Of a DNA stretch of 64,000 nucleotides, positions 26,334-34,532 are shown one piece after another. Both the position numbers and the translations under genes were made by a program. The notes below the pieces were generated by a model. It had not been told where the DNA came from. It searched no databases and saw only the letters and a list, made by a program, of their open reading frames with translations. This stretch comes from Halobacillus litoralis (lineage in GTDB: Bacteria > Bacillota > Bacilli > Bacillales > Halobacillaceae): contig NZ_WMFA01000012.1 in assembly GCF_009856445.1 (NCBI RefSeq), positions 1 through 64,000 on the forward strand. Reading direction: 5' to 3'. Numbering within the stretch: position 1 is the first letter of the stretch; the number at the start of each line of letters is the position of its first letter.

Positions 26334-26801
26334 TTATATAGCGTTTGCAATATTCATTGCATTTTCTGCCCGTTCCTCTTCAGGACCATAGTATTTAAGC
26401 TGATAGATGACGTCCAGATCTCCATCATACCATTCTACGAAAATGTGGTCTTTCTTTTCCTGGACACCAGCTACAGCTCCTGAATTTAGAGGGACCTGCA
26501 TTTCGGATTCTTGAAGAATATTTTCCGGATCAAACAAGGTGCTCACCATGGCTTTATCTGAACCATCTGATACATAGAGGACCTCGACTCTTTTGTCTTC
26601 CACCTTTGACTCCACCTGGGTGACTTCGAAAGGCATATCTTCAGGAAGACCAAGCTTCTCCTTTTTCTCATCCGATAAGTCCTCCACTGGCTGAGCGAAC
26701 GTCTGAGGATAAGCTGTTTTTAAATCCTCAAGCGATAAATTTTGAGAAGAACAAGCGGCGAGAAAAATCAATGTTGTGAACAGTAGTATTCTTTTCCACA
26801 T
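26334..26801 (-). CDS. Lipoprotein of unknown function
   Basis: A 155-residue protein with signal peptide and lipobox FLAAC (Cys17), then a polar domain rich in beta segments (VTQVESKVEDKRVEVLYVSDG, HIFVEWYDGDLDVIYQLKYYG). It is probably anchored on the outer face of the membrane. An upstream in-frame Met at 26843 exists, but AAGGAG eight bases before 26801 and the immediately following signal peptide fix the start. No family is recognised. Confidence 0.75.
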   Translation of the reverse strand: MWKRILLFTTLIFLAACSSQNLSLEDLKTAYPQTFAQPVEDLSDEKKEKLGLPEDMPFEVTQVESKVEDKRVEVLYVSDGSDKAMVSTLFDPENILQESEMQVPLNSGAVAGVQEKKDHIFVEWYDGDLDVIYQLKYYGPEEERAENAMNIANAI

Positions 26802-27095
26802 GTTTTCCACTCCTTGAACAATAAAAGAAAAACTTCCGTTCACATTTTACCATACTTTCCTCCATCTGATGATTGAGAATTCTGATTTGTATCCCATCCT
26901 ATCGCAGAATTTTGTTAGAGGTGTATGGAATTTTTGCATGAATATTTAGAAGTATTTGAAAAATAGTCGAATTTTCTCATATAAATTGAAACGTTTAAGG
27001 GAATTAAACGTAATAAAGAGTAGATAAATAGAATTAATAAGACTGGGTGACGGCTCAAAGGGGAAAATCTTAATCACAGTGAAAGGTAGGATGAC

Positions 27096-27494
27096 ATGGA
27101 ATCTATTCAAATTCGTACGTTTCTTGAGAAAGATTTTGACGTTCTCCAGCAATTAAATGAAAAAGAAGGATGGAGCGGCCTTGTGGAACGTGGGGAGGAA
27201 ACCCTATGCTCCTGGCTGAATTCAGAACCCGCTTTGGTGGCGGTTGTAAATCATGAAGCTGTCGGTTTTCTCCGAGGACTGACAGATGGGTCCATTACGT
27301 TGTATGTGTGCGATCTACTGGTGAAGGAAAGTTTTAGAAATCAGGGGATTGCGGAGAAATTGATTCAAACCGCTCACGAGTGCTATCCAAGTACCCGTGT
27401 GGAAATGCTGGCTTCAACAAAGTCGGAGGGATACTACGCAAATCAAGGGTACCGGTCCTTTTATGGATTCAGAAAATCTGCTGAAGAAATGTAA
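27096..27494 (+). CDS. GNAT family N-acetyltransferase
   Basis: A 132-residue single-domain acetyltransferase using acetyl-CoA. The core motif A is VCDLLVKESFRNQGIAEKLI (residues about 73-92), with RNQGIA as the pyrophosphate-binding loop. GYYANQGYRSFYGFRK is the typical end. The acceptor is unknown. It is monocistronic with a strong terminator shared with the convergent gene. An AGGTAGG-type site precedes the ATG. Confidence 0.88.
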   Translation: MESIQIRTFLEKDFDVLQQLNEKEGWSGLVERGEETLCSWLNSEPALVAVVNHEAVGFLRGLTDGSITLYVCDLLVKESFRNQGIAEKLIQTAHECYPSTRVEMLASTKSEGYYANQGYRSFYGFRKSAEEM

Positions 27495-27537
27495 AAAACA
27501 ACTGACCCGATGTAATCGGGTCAGTTGTTTTCTTTTA
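27495..27537. terminator. Bidirectional terminator
   Basis: AACAACTGACCCGAT and ATCGGGTCAGTTGTT with A and T tracts on either side. Confidence 0.9.
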
Positions 27538-28018
27538 TATACTCGGCTTCTTCCTCAGGACTGAGGAGACGTTTGGCTTTTCCGATTGTACCACGCTGCA
27601 TTTCCCAGATGGTGTTATGGTCAGCTACAGCGTTTGAATAATCTCCATCCGCCCATTTCATTAAAATTTGTTTATAAACATGCTTATTAGTTAACTCATT
27701 CGTTTCTAAATGTTCGAGCAGCCAGGATATGCGAAGGGGGTGAATTTCAAAAAAGGTCCACTTTTCATCTGCTTTCACTTTTTGATGTGACATGGCATGA
27801 ATGTATTCCTGATATTCCTTGTCAGTTAACTCCGGTCCGGAAATCTCTCCTCCAAAAGGATTTTTCCCATCTCTCTCATAGGCTCTCAGTTCTTCTGCAT
27901 TCACTGTTCCGGTTACACCCTGCGCTGTGGATGCCCCCTGAGTTTGTACATACAAATAGGCTCCTGTCACCGCACCAATACATAGGCAGAATGAAAACCA
28001 TACAATTAATCTCTTCAT
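27521..28018 (-). CDS. DUF6241-like protein with signal anchor
   Basis: A 165-residue protein with an N-terminal hydrophobic segment (residues 4-25) and a conserved-looking soluble part: EYIHAMSHQKVKADEKW and the C-terminal ITMLTPEEE-like RLLSPEEEAEYI. I recall this pattern from the DUF6241 family of Bacillaceae, whose role is unknown; the assignment is tentative. It probably faces outside. It is monocistronic. Confidence 0.6.
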   Translation of the reverse strand: MKRLIVWFSFCLCIGAVTGAYLYVQTQGASTAQGVTGTVNAEELRAYERDGKNPFGGEISGPELTDKEYQEYIHAMSHQKVKADEKWTFFEIHPLRISWLLEHLETNELTNKHVYKQILMKWADGDYSNAVADHNTIWEMQRGTIGKAKRLLSPEEEAEYIKENN

Positions 28019-28118
28019 GTACAGCCCCCTTAAAAGTGTTTACCAGTAATTTCTATTATATAGGAAGGGGGAGAGTAGAAAAAGAGAATCGTCGTAAATA
28101 AACTTGTATGACCTCTCC

Positions 28119-28889
28119 TTAGCTATCGACATAATGAGCTAATTTAGCTGCGAATGATCGTGGGATGAGCTTGGAGGCATAGGCCAAACCCTGGTTCATC
28201 ATGCCGGGGATAACCACACGTTTTCCTTTCACAAACCCAAGAAATCCAGACTTGGCTACCGATTCTGGGGACATAGTACTGTTTACAAGTTTCGTATGCT
28301 CCGCTTTTGCTGCTTTGAAGAAGTTGGTATCTGTTGCACCCGGACACAAGGTGGTAACCGTTACACTTGTATCTTTCAACTCTTCTACAAGAGCTTCTGA
28401 GAGGGAAAGGACGTAAGCTTTGGAAGCATAGTATACGGCCATTTTAGGACCAGGCTGAAAAGCTGCCGTGCTCGCTACGTTCAAGACTCCTTTAGGAATG
28501 GAGCGGAAGCGGGCGGATTTAATCTCAGGTAAAAACAAGTGGGTCAGTTCAGTTAGGGCATTAATATTGACCTGCAACATTTTTTGTTGGTCTAATAATG
28601 GGAGGTCTTCAAATAGTCCATTCAAACCAAAACCAGCGTTATTGACAAGGACGGTGACGTTGAGGCCGAGCTCTTTCACCTTACTATACACAACTTCAGC
28701 TGCTCCTGGTTCTGATAGATCCTGAGGAATGATGGTGATTGGATGACCATCCAGTTCTTCTTTTAACTGTTGAAGTTTGTCTTCAGATCGTGCGACGACA
28801 ATCAAGTTATACCCTGATTTAGCAAACAGACGGGCGAATTCGTATCCAATACCACCCGAGGCTCCAGTGATCAATGCAGTTGGCTTCAT
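28119..28889 (-). CDS. Short-chain dehydrogenase/reductase
   Basis: A 256-residue NAD(P)-dependent SDR enzyme. The cofactor motif TGASGGIGYEFA begins at residue 8, NNAGFG is near residue 87, and the catalytic YYASK has the Tyr-x-x-x-Lys pair with a preceding Ser in NVAST. The substrate is unknown. A C-terminal basic helix ends the protein. It sits alone between the sigY operon and the DUF6241-like gene, with a good AAAGGAGAG site before the ATG. Confidence 0.9.
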   Translation of the reverse strand: MKPTALITGASGGIGYEFARLFAKSGYNLIVVARSEDKLQQLKEELDGHPITIIPQDLSEPGAAEVVYSKVKELGLNVTVLVNNAGFGLNGLFEDLPLLDQQKMLQVNINALTELTHLFLPEIKSARFRSIPKGVLNVASTAAFQPGPKMAVYYASKAYVLSLSEALVEELKDTSVTVTTLCPGATDTNFFKAAKAEHTKLVNSTMSPESVAKSGFLGFVKGKRVVIPGMMNQGLAYASKLIPRSFAAKLAHYVDS

Positions 28890-28986
28890 GAAAATCTCTC
28901 CTTTAACAACTTCTTATGCAATAGATGCTAATAGTCTATACCCTATTACCGCGAAGAACAAATCACACACCCGTTTCCCATACGTA

Positions 28987-29027
28987 ACCAGACCAGGTCA
29001 TCCAATATTTGGATGACCTGGTCTGGT
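28987..29027. repeat. Near-perfect 41-base inverted repeat
   Basis: ACCAGACCAGGTCATCCAA and its complement (19 bases each) flank three bases, between the SDR gene and yxlG. There is no T-run on either side, so it is not a normal intrinsic terminator. Confidence 0.85.
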
Positions 29028-29047
29028 AGGTTTAAGGTGGGTTTTGG

Positions 29048-29827
29048 CTATACAATCTCTCTTCGCTTCAGTGTCTGGATGGCTCCAAATAGAAGAGAAA
29101 TGATTAACAGTATGGTGATCAGGGCAGCCATCCAAAGGTCTTGACCGACTTCTCCGCTTCTTAGTAAGGCAGGGAGGTGGGAAGTGATAGTTGTTGGGCT
29201 CCATTCCAATAGGTGGGAAAAAATACTTGTTATTAAATTTAATACAAGGATGATGCTGATCGTTAAGAATAAAACAACGCCGGGAATTTTCGTCCATGTG
29301 TTCATGAAGAGACTAATACTGATGACGAGAATGATATACAAACTATAAAAAGCAGCTGTAATCAATGCATACATGAAGGATACGTCACCAAAAAGAAGTT
29401 GAACATAATACCAACTTGCTATTAAGCCGACAAAAATAGAGAGAAGGACGAGCGTGACATGAGCTGCCCATTTGGCTGTCACATAGGCAGTATAGGAGAC
29501 CGGCTTTACAAGAATCAGTTCCGCCACTCCTGATTTTCGTTCTCCAGCAATCGTTCCCATTGTAATCAAAGTAATGACCAGCACTCCGAGTGTATTTATT
29601 TGGGAGATACTCATCATAAATACGTTCGCTGCCGGTGGTGTTGGAATATCAAAGACCGCTCCTTCTGGAAGCCCCCCTGTGGATTCGAGTATTTGAGGAA
29701 GATAATAGGTTGTCAAAGGATCCATAATGCAAAATAGAATGAAGACAAGAGGAACCCAAACCCATTTGTAATTTCTCGCGGATTCCAGGCATTCCTTTTT
29801 ATAAATGGTCATCCATTGCATGTTCAT
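29048..29827 (-). CDS. yxlG: ABC-2 type transporter permease YxlG
   Basis: A 259-residue permease with six predicted membrane segments and the typical ABC-2 loop GERKSGVAELILVKPVSY. It pairs with the overlapping ATPase gene yxlF. It is the last gene of the sigY operon, as in B. subtilis. The substrate is unknown; the B. subtilis operon is linked to defence against or production of a toxic peptide. Its start overlaps the yxlF end by 29 bases. Confidence 0.85.
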   Translation of the reverse strand: MNMQWMTIYKKECLESARNYKWVWVPLVFILFCIMDPLTTYYLPQILESTGGLPEGAVFDIPTPPAANVFMMSISQINTLGVLVITLITMGTIAGERKSGVAELILVKPVSYTAYVTAKWAAHVTLVLLSIFVGLIASWYYVQLLFGDVSFMYALITAAFYSLYIILVISISLFMNTWTKIPGVVLFLTISIILVLNLITSIFSHLLEWSPTTITSHLPALLRSGEVGQDLWMAALITILLIISLLFGAIQTLKRREIV

Positions 29828-30719
29828 TCACCACCTCCATGAATAGATCCTCAAGCGTTGTCTGTCCTACTTCAAAGAAAAGAAGCGGCCATTGTTCCTT
29901 GGTTACAAGCTCTAAGAGAACGTCACGAGCCTCTGTTACATTTTGTACATACACATGGATCTTTTGTTTTTGGACATCTGTATGCGTAACAAAAGGGAGC
30001 GTCTCCAGTTTCTCTTTGAATGGCTGTACGTTTCCTTCCAAACGAAGAGTAACCTTATCTACCTGGTGTCGTTCCTTGACGTCTTGAAGAGAGCCTGATT
30101 CTACGATCTCTCCTTTATGCATAAGAAGAATTTCGTCACTTGCTTCCTCTGCATCACTCAGGATATGTGTGGAGTAAAGGAGGGTCGCTTCCTGCTTTAA
30201 TTCTTCCATCAAATTTAATACATCACGACGGCCGATGGGGTCTAAAGCGGACACCGGTTCATCAAGCAAAAGAACGCTTGGCTTGTGGATCATCGCCTGG
30301 GCAATTCCCAGTCTTTGCTTCATTCCCCCTGAGTAACTGGATATTTTTCGGTTTTTCGCATCCGCAATCCCGACACGCTCGACCAATTCTTCCGCTAGTT
30401 TTATAGATTCCAGCTTAGAGATTCGGGAAAGACGGGCGACGTATTGAAGAAACTCTTTGCCGGTCATCCAATTGTGAAACTGTGGATGTTGGGGGAGGTA
30501 GCCGATATATTTGCGTATATCATCTCCTCCGCCGCTTGAAAGCTCCACTTGGCCCGAGGAGGGGTGCATAAGTCCTGCGATCATTTTTAAAGTTGTCGTT
30601 TTCCCTGCGCCATTAGGTCCAAGCAAAGCGACACATTTTCCTTGTGATAAATCGAAGGTGATATTTTTCACCGCATTTTCTTTACCGAATGTTTTCGTTA
30701 GATTTTTCAGGTGAATCAC
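29799..30719 (-). CDS. yxlF: ABC transporter ATP-binding protein YxlF
   Basis: A 306-residue ATPase. Walker A is GPNGAGKTT, the signature SYSGGMKQRLGIAQA, Walker B LLLDEPVSALD, and the switch His lies in YSTHIL. A C-terminal accessory domain of about 90 residues is typical for peptide or antibiotic exporters. It partners with YxlG. Order and spacing (overlaps with both neighbours) match the B. subtilis sigY operon. Confidence 0.9.
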   Translation of the reverse strand: MIHLKNLTKTFGKENAVKNITFDLSQGKCVALLGPNGAGKTTTLKMIAGLMHPSSGQVELSSGGGDDIRKYIGYLPQHPQFHNWMTGKEFLQYVARLSRISKLESIKLAEELVERVGIADAKNRKISSYSGGMKQRLGIAQAMIHKPSVLLLDEPVSALDPIGRRDVLNLMEELKQEATLLYSTHILSDAEEASDEILLMHKGEIVESGSLQDVKERHQVDKVTLRLEGNVQPFKEKLETLPFVTHTDVQKQKIHVYVQNVTEARDVLLELVTKEQWPLLFFEVGQTTLEDLFMEVVNEHAMDDHL

Positions 30720-30937
30720 GACTCATGACTCCTTCCAAAAATAAAATAAACGATGGGACCGATCGTGTTGAAAAATATGATAATAAGCGCCCATATCCAT
30801 TTCGGTCCTTTTGTAGTTTCTGCACGGATTAAGCTTACAAGAGCCGTAATCATTAAAACGAGCTGGATGATGAGCAGGGGAGCGATGATCGCTAAATTTT
30901 CATTCATAAAATCAATGACGTTCTGTGTGAGTAACAT
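30716..30937 (-). CDS. yxlE: PLDc_N domain membrane protein YxlE
   Basis: A 73-residue protein with two membrane segments and the motif KGPKWIWALIIIFFNTIGPIVYFIFGR, characteristic of the phospholipase D N-terminal-type membrane family. In B. subtilis, YxlD and YxlE together restrain SigY activity at the membrane, and position and size here match YxlE. It overlaps the yxlF start by four bases. Confidence 0.82.
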   Translation of the reverse strand: MLLTQNVIDFMNENLAIIAPLLIIQLVLMITALVSLIRAETTKGPKWIWALIIIFFNTIGPIVYFIFGRSHES

Positions 30938-30980
30938 GACAGCACCTCCTTATCGATTGTTTTTCTTACTTCTAGAAAAT

Positions 30981-31205
30981 TTATGATTTCGTTACCGTTT
31001 CTTTCCTCGTCCACACTGTTTTCCATAAGATGAAAAAGATGATGCTTGGCACAGGGAATTGAATCAGTCCTATGACTCCCCACAACCAGGGTGCTTTTCC
31101 AATTTTTCTTGCTTTTAAAAATAGTATGGAACTTTGTGTGACTAAAAGGAGAACGACGAGAAGCCATCCCCATAGAGGCATTTCTTCAGGTCCATAATGT
31201 TTCAT
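30981..31205 (-). CDS. yxlD: Small membrane protein YxlD
   Basis: A 74-residue protein with two hydrophobic segments (residues 9-25 and 40-60) and KIGKAPWLWGVIGLIQFPVPSI between them. By position it is YxlD, which with YxlE acts as a membrane-bound negative regulator of SigY in B. subtilis. Sequence alone would only give small membrane protein. Its start overlaps the end of yxlC. Confidence 0.75.
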   Translation of the reverse strand: MKHYGPEEMPLWGWLLVVLLLVTQSSILFLKARKIGKAPWLWGVIGLIQFPVPSIIFFILWKTVWTRKETVTKS

Positions 31206-31522
31206 TGCTGCATCTCCACCATTTCATAGCGCTCTTTATAAAAGTAGCGGATCAAGATGATAATGGAAGTGATTTGTGCGAAAACAAATAAAAAAGGAAC
31301 ATAGAATAAGCTGAAAATAAGGAAAGAAATAAAAATGAAAGCGATCCCCCACAAACAAGTCAATTCAAACCATAGTTGCCGGTACCAAAGGGCGGTCTGT
31401 TCTTCGATTAGATTCTCGAAGTAAGAGAGGGAGGGTTCTGTGAGTTCCATCTGTTCATCCGTGTGACGTGCTGCTTCCTGAAGCTTTCCTTCCAAATTTT
31501 GCGGCTTCTTTTCATTTGTCAT
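31202..31522 (-). CDS. yxlC: YxlC family protein
   Basis: A 106-residue protein with a soluble N-terminal half (LEGKLQEAARHTDEQMELT) and two membrane segments in the second half. Position directly after sigY with an 11-base overlap and size identify it as YxlC. Its role in B. subtilis is part of the SigY control group, not well defined. Confidence 0.78.
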   Translation of the reverse strand: MTNEKKPQNLEGKLQEAARHTDEQMELTEPSLSYFENLIEEQTALWYRQLWFELTCLWGIAFIFISFLIFSLFYVPFLFVFAQITSIIILIRYFYKERYEMVEMQQ

Positions 31523-32030
31523 CTGTTCTCAGCTCCTTTCGTAAATTCTCCAGTCCATAATGGACCCTTGACTTCACTGTCCCTACTTTCACCCTGGTCA
31601 TTTTTGCAATATCTGTATACTCATAACCGTAATAATGCTTCAAGACGAGAGGGATCCGATGTTCGTCTTCAAGCTTCCATAAAGCCTCCTGGACCTCATG
31701 CCAATCACTTTCCAAAGAAACGGGGGAGCGGGGATATTCCTCCCGCAGTTTCTCATCCAGCTCATATTTTCTTTTTTGCTTTCGTTTGTAGTCCAAGTAT
31801 GTGTGTGTAGCAATTTGGATCAACCATGTAGAAAACTTGGATCGATGGTTATACTGATTGATCTTCTGGATGGTCTTGATTAGTGTGTCTTGTGTTACAT
31901 CATAAGCCAACTGTTCATCACCGCTCATTTTCCATACGTATTTAACGATGAAGCTATAGTGTTTTTTCAGAAGTTCAGCAAGTGCCTTTTCATCTCCACC
32001 TTGTGCTCTTCTGATGAGATCCGAATCCAT
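31512..32030 (-). CDS. sigY: ECF sigma factor SigY
   Basis: A 172-residue extracytoplasmic-function sigma factor. Region 2 is about residues 20-90 (LAYDVTQDTLIKTIQKI, TWLIQIATHTYLDYKRK) and region 4 about 115-165 (YEYTDIAKMTRVKVGTVKSRVHYGLENLR). The gene order downstream matches the B. subtilis sigY operon exactly, so the assignment is firm. ATG 32030 is chosen over 32036, which abuts the GAGGG site. A SigY-like promoter lies 32 bases upstream, indicating autoregulation. Confidence 0.9.
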   Translation of the reverse strand: MDSDLIRRAQGGDEKALAELLKKHYSFIVKYVWKMSGDEQLAYDVTQDTLIKTIQKINQYNHRSKFSTWLIQIATHTYLDYKRKQKRKYELDEKLREEYPRSPVSLESDWHEVQEALWKLEDEHRIPLVLKHYYGYEYTDIAKMTRVKVGTVKSRVHYGLENLRKELRTDDK

Positions 32031-32061
32031 AAACATCCCTCATTTCGTTCCCTGACTATAA

Positions 32062-32087
32062 GACGTAAACTTTCTTCCATTCGTTCA
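32062..32087 (-). promoter_or_regulatory. SigY-type autoregulatory promoter
   Basis: On the minus strand TGAACG (32087-32082), 16 bases, CGTC (32065-32062). This is the form described for the B. subtilis SigY autoregulated promoter, and it precedes sigY. Confidence 0.75.
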
Positions 32088-32180
32088 AATATATATATAA
32101 AATTTCTACATTCTTATTTTTCATCATAATTGTATATAAAGGTCTCTGAAAATCACCTGAACAAATTTATTAAACAATAT

Positions 32181-32716
32181 GGCAGGATTGTGGAAGACTC
32201 AGTTTCGAGACTTTCCAGAGTTCGTTGCCCGGGTTGAGCGTTAGGGGTGGCTGGGAAGCAACTCGCTTTCCTGCGGGGATGACGGCAAGCCTCCTCGTGC
32301 TTCGCACTGTGGGGTCTTGCCAGCCAATCCATTCCCGCGGGAGTCTCGCAGCTTCCCAACCACCCCATTCGATGTATGAGTGTAACGAACCCCTTTACCA
32401 AGTTTGTTGGTCTTCTACTATCCAGCTGTTAGGGGGGGAAGCGCTTTGGATTAGGCTTTTCTGTGTTCGGAGAGGTGTTCTTTCATCCATTTCTAATAAT
32501 CATACGAGCTGTCCTTATCGTAGTGGTTTCGAGAACCTTTTATGATAAAGGGGCGGAGGGGAATGGCGAGACTCCTGTGGAAAAAAAGTGCAGGGTGAGA
32601 CCCCACAGGACGCAGTCCGAGGAGGCTCACCGCGCTCCCGCGGAAAGCGAGCTATTCCCCGCAGCACCCATCCACCTAACAAAAGTCTCGAAACTGAGTC
32701 TTCAAGAAAAGGGAGC
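32181..32716 (+). repeat. Full two-module intergenic repeat (536 bases)
   Basis: The L-end TTATTAAACAATATGGCAGG (from about 32168) leads into GATTGTGGAAGACTCAG. Module 1 runs to about 32430 and includes AAGCCTCCTCGTGC and CTTCCCAACCACCCC, with an inner end near AACGAACCCCTTTACCAAG. Module 2 begins near 32515 with GTAGTGGTTTCGAGAACC and includes GGGGCGGAGGGGAATGGCGA. The R-end is GAGTCTTCAAGAAAAGGGAGC. It occupies most of the sigY-trpE interval. Confidence 0.88.
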
Positions 32717-32766
32717 TTATATGGAAGAGGCAGGTGAAGGTCTAAGAAAATTTTGGGACAGACTGG

Positions 32767-32795
32767 TTGACTTTATTATCTGAATTTTATAGACT
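32767..32795 (+). promoter_or_regulatory. Probable trp operon promoter
   Basis: TTGACT (32767-32772), 17 bases, TAGACT (32790-32795). The transcript would start near 32802, about 50 bases before the TRAP triplets. Confidence 0.5.
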
Positions 32796-32850
32796 ATTGG
32801 AAAGATATTTTAAAAAAGTGGCTTTATTACAAAGTCGAAATAAGCAAGTT

Positions 32851-32904
32851 GAGCAGAGAATGAGTTGAGTTGAGGTATAGGATGAGCTGAGCTGAGTGAG
32901 CGAG
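32851..32904 (+). promoter_or_regulatory. TRAP binding site in the trp leader (11 triplets)
   Basis: Eleven GAG/TAG triplets start at 32851, 32856, 32862, 32867, 32872, 32878, 32884, 32889, 32894, 32898 and 32902, mostly two or three bases apart. This matches the 11-subunit tryptophan-activated TRAP (MtrB) ring of Bacillus. The last two spacers are only one base, so the real last contacts may differ. Confidence 0.85.
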
Positions 32905-32992
32905 GGATCTTCGGACGTAAGGAGCCGATGGATTGCCTGGCCGATTTTCACCCCCTTTCTATCTACTCGTTTTCATCCCTCAACGTCTCATT

Positions 32993-33018
32993 CTCCATGA
33001 TTCTAATGGAGAGGTGAG
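32993..33018 (+). promoter_or_regulatory. Hairpin able to hide the trpE ribosome site
   Basis: CTCCAT (32993-32998) pairs with ATGGAG (33006-33011), and upstream CTCA can extend to GTGAG, covering the GAGAGGTGA ribosome site of trpE. In B. subtilis, TRAP binding promotes just such a structure. No clear U-rich terminator was found between the triplets and trpE. Confidence 0.6.
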
Positions 33019-33023
33019 CCTTT

Positions 33024-34532
33024 ATGACCACTTTTAATACATTTCAAAGCGATGCCGAAGAGCATCATACCATTCCAATAACACAATCGTTTTATACGGA
33101 TACGTTAACACCGATTCACATGTTTCATGCATTGAATCACGAAGCCGTGTACATGCTGGAGAGTCAGGATCCTGAATCCCCATGGTCAAATTATTCTTTT
33201 CTAGGTCTTGACCCGATGGTTCAAATCAAAGAGGAGAAGCACCGGTTTCAAATCAAAGACTTTGACCAAGACGATCTCACGTATTCTGAAGACTTCAAGT
33301 CGGCTTATGAGAAAGTATTGGCAAAGCTTAATGTGAAGCAGCCGCCGATTGACCTTCCTTTTAAAGGAGGAGGGGTCGGATATATCAGCTATGATGCCAT
33401 CTCAGATTATGAGCCTGTAAAAAGGGCTGAGACGGATGAATTGAATCTTGCTAATTATCAGCTCCTTTTCTGTAAGACTTTAATTGCTTATCATCATAAA
33501 ACAAAAGAAACGACGATTCTATCCTTCGCTAGAAAAGAACCAGGACGCCCATTAGAAGATATTTATTCTGAAACGAAAAAGCGAATCACATCCATTATAA
33601 GCCAGCTGCAGAAGGTCGGCACACTTCCGGATTTAATGCTGAGTGAAAATGAAACGGATGATGAATCCTTTATGTTAGAAAGCAATTATGAACCGGAAAA
33701 GTTCAAATCTGATGTGGGAAAAATCAAAGAGTATATCCGTGCCGGAGATATTTTTCAGGCTGTTTTATCTCAACGTTTTCATACAGTAACGAATCGAAGC
33801 GGATTTGAACTTTATCGAGTGTTGCGGAGGGTGAACCCTTCTCCATACATGTTTTACTTAAAAATGGATGAAGTGGAAGTGATCGGAAGTTCACCTGAAC
33901 GACTTCTTGAAGTCCGTGATCGTAACCTTGAAATCCATCCCATAGCTGGAACAAGGAAAAGAGGCAGAACCGAAGAAGAGGATGACGCTCTGGCTGAAGA
34001 GCTTTTGCAAGATGAGAAAGAGTTAGCGGAACATCGCATGCTGGTGGATTTAGCCCGTAACGACATCGGTCGCGTAGCTGAATATGGAACGGTACAGGTT
34101 AGTGAATATATGACGATTGGCCGCTTCTCAAAAGTGATGCATATCATCAGTAAAGTAACCGGTCGATTGAAGGAGAGCGTTTCTCCCATTGACGCCTTGA
34201 TTTCCTCATTCCCGGCTGGAACATTATCAGGTGCACCAAAAGTCCGGGCTATGCAGATCTTACGAGAGCTTGAGCCTACTCCCAGAAACCTCTACGGTGG
34301 GGGCATTTTATATTTAGGTTTTGATGGAAACATCGACTCCTGCATTACCATCCGAACGATGACTAGAACAGGAAAAGATTTATATATTCAGGCGGGGGCC
34401 GGCATCGTTGCTGACTCTGACCCTGAAGCAGAGTATCAGGAAACATTGAGCAAAGCGAGTGCATTGAAGAAGACCATTCAACTAGCAGAGAAGATATTTG
34501 AGAAGAGCGGAGAAGGAGTGGAGACGAGATGA
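33024..34532 (+). CDS. trpE: Anthranilate synthase component I
   Basis: TrpE makes anthranilate from chorismate using ammonia delivered by TrpG. The 502-residue protein has the N-terminal Trp-sensing LLES-type motif (ESQDPESPWSNYSFLG, residues about 49-64) and the chorismate-binding half with PSPYMFYLK, GSSPERL, PIAGTRKRG, HRMLVDLARND and the terminal IQAGAGIVADSDPE. First gene of trpEDCFBA-trpG. The ATG lies seven bases after GAGGTG, which may be hidden by a hairpin. Confidence 0.96.
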   Translation: MTTFNTFQSDAEEHHTIPITQSFYTDTLTPIHMFHALNHEAVYMLESQDPESPWSNYSFLGLDPMVQIKEEKHRFQIKDFDQDDLTYSEDFKSAYEKVLAKLNVKQPPIDLPFKGGGVGYISYDAISDYEPVKRAETDELNLANYQLLFCKTLIAYHHKTKETTILSFARKEPGRPLEDIYSETKKRITSIISQLQKVGTLPDLMLSENETDDESFMLESNYEPEKFKSDVGKIKEYIRAGDIFQAVLSQRFHTVTNRSGFELYRVLRRVNPSPYMFYLKMDEVEVIGSSPERLLEVRDRNLEIHPIAGTRKRGRTEEEDDALAEELLQDEKELAEHRMLVDLARNDIGRVAEYGTVQVSEYMTIGRFSKVMHIISKVTGRLKESVSPIDALISSFPAGTLSGAPKVRAMQILRELEPTPRNLYGGGILYLGFDGNIDSCITIRTMTRTGKDLYIQAGAGIVADSDPEAEYQETLSKASALKKTIQLAEKIFEKSGEGVETR

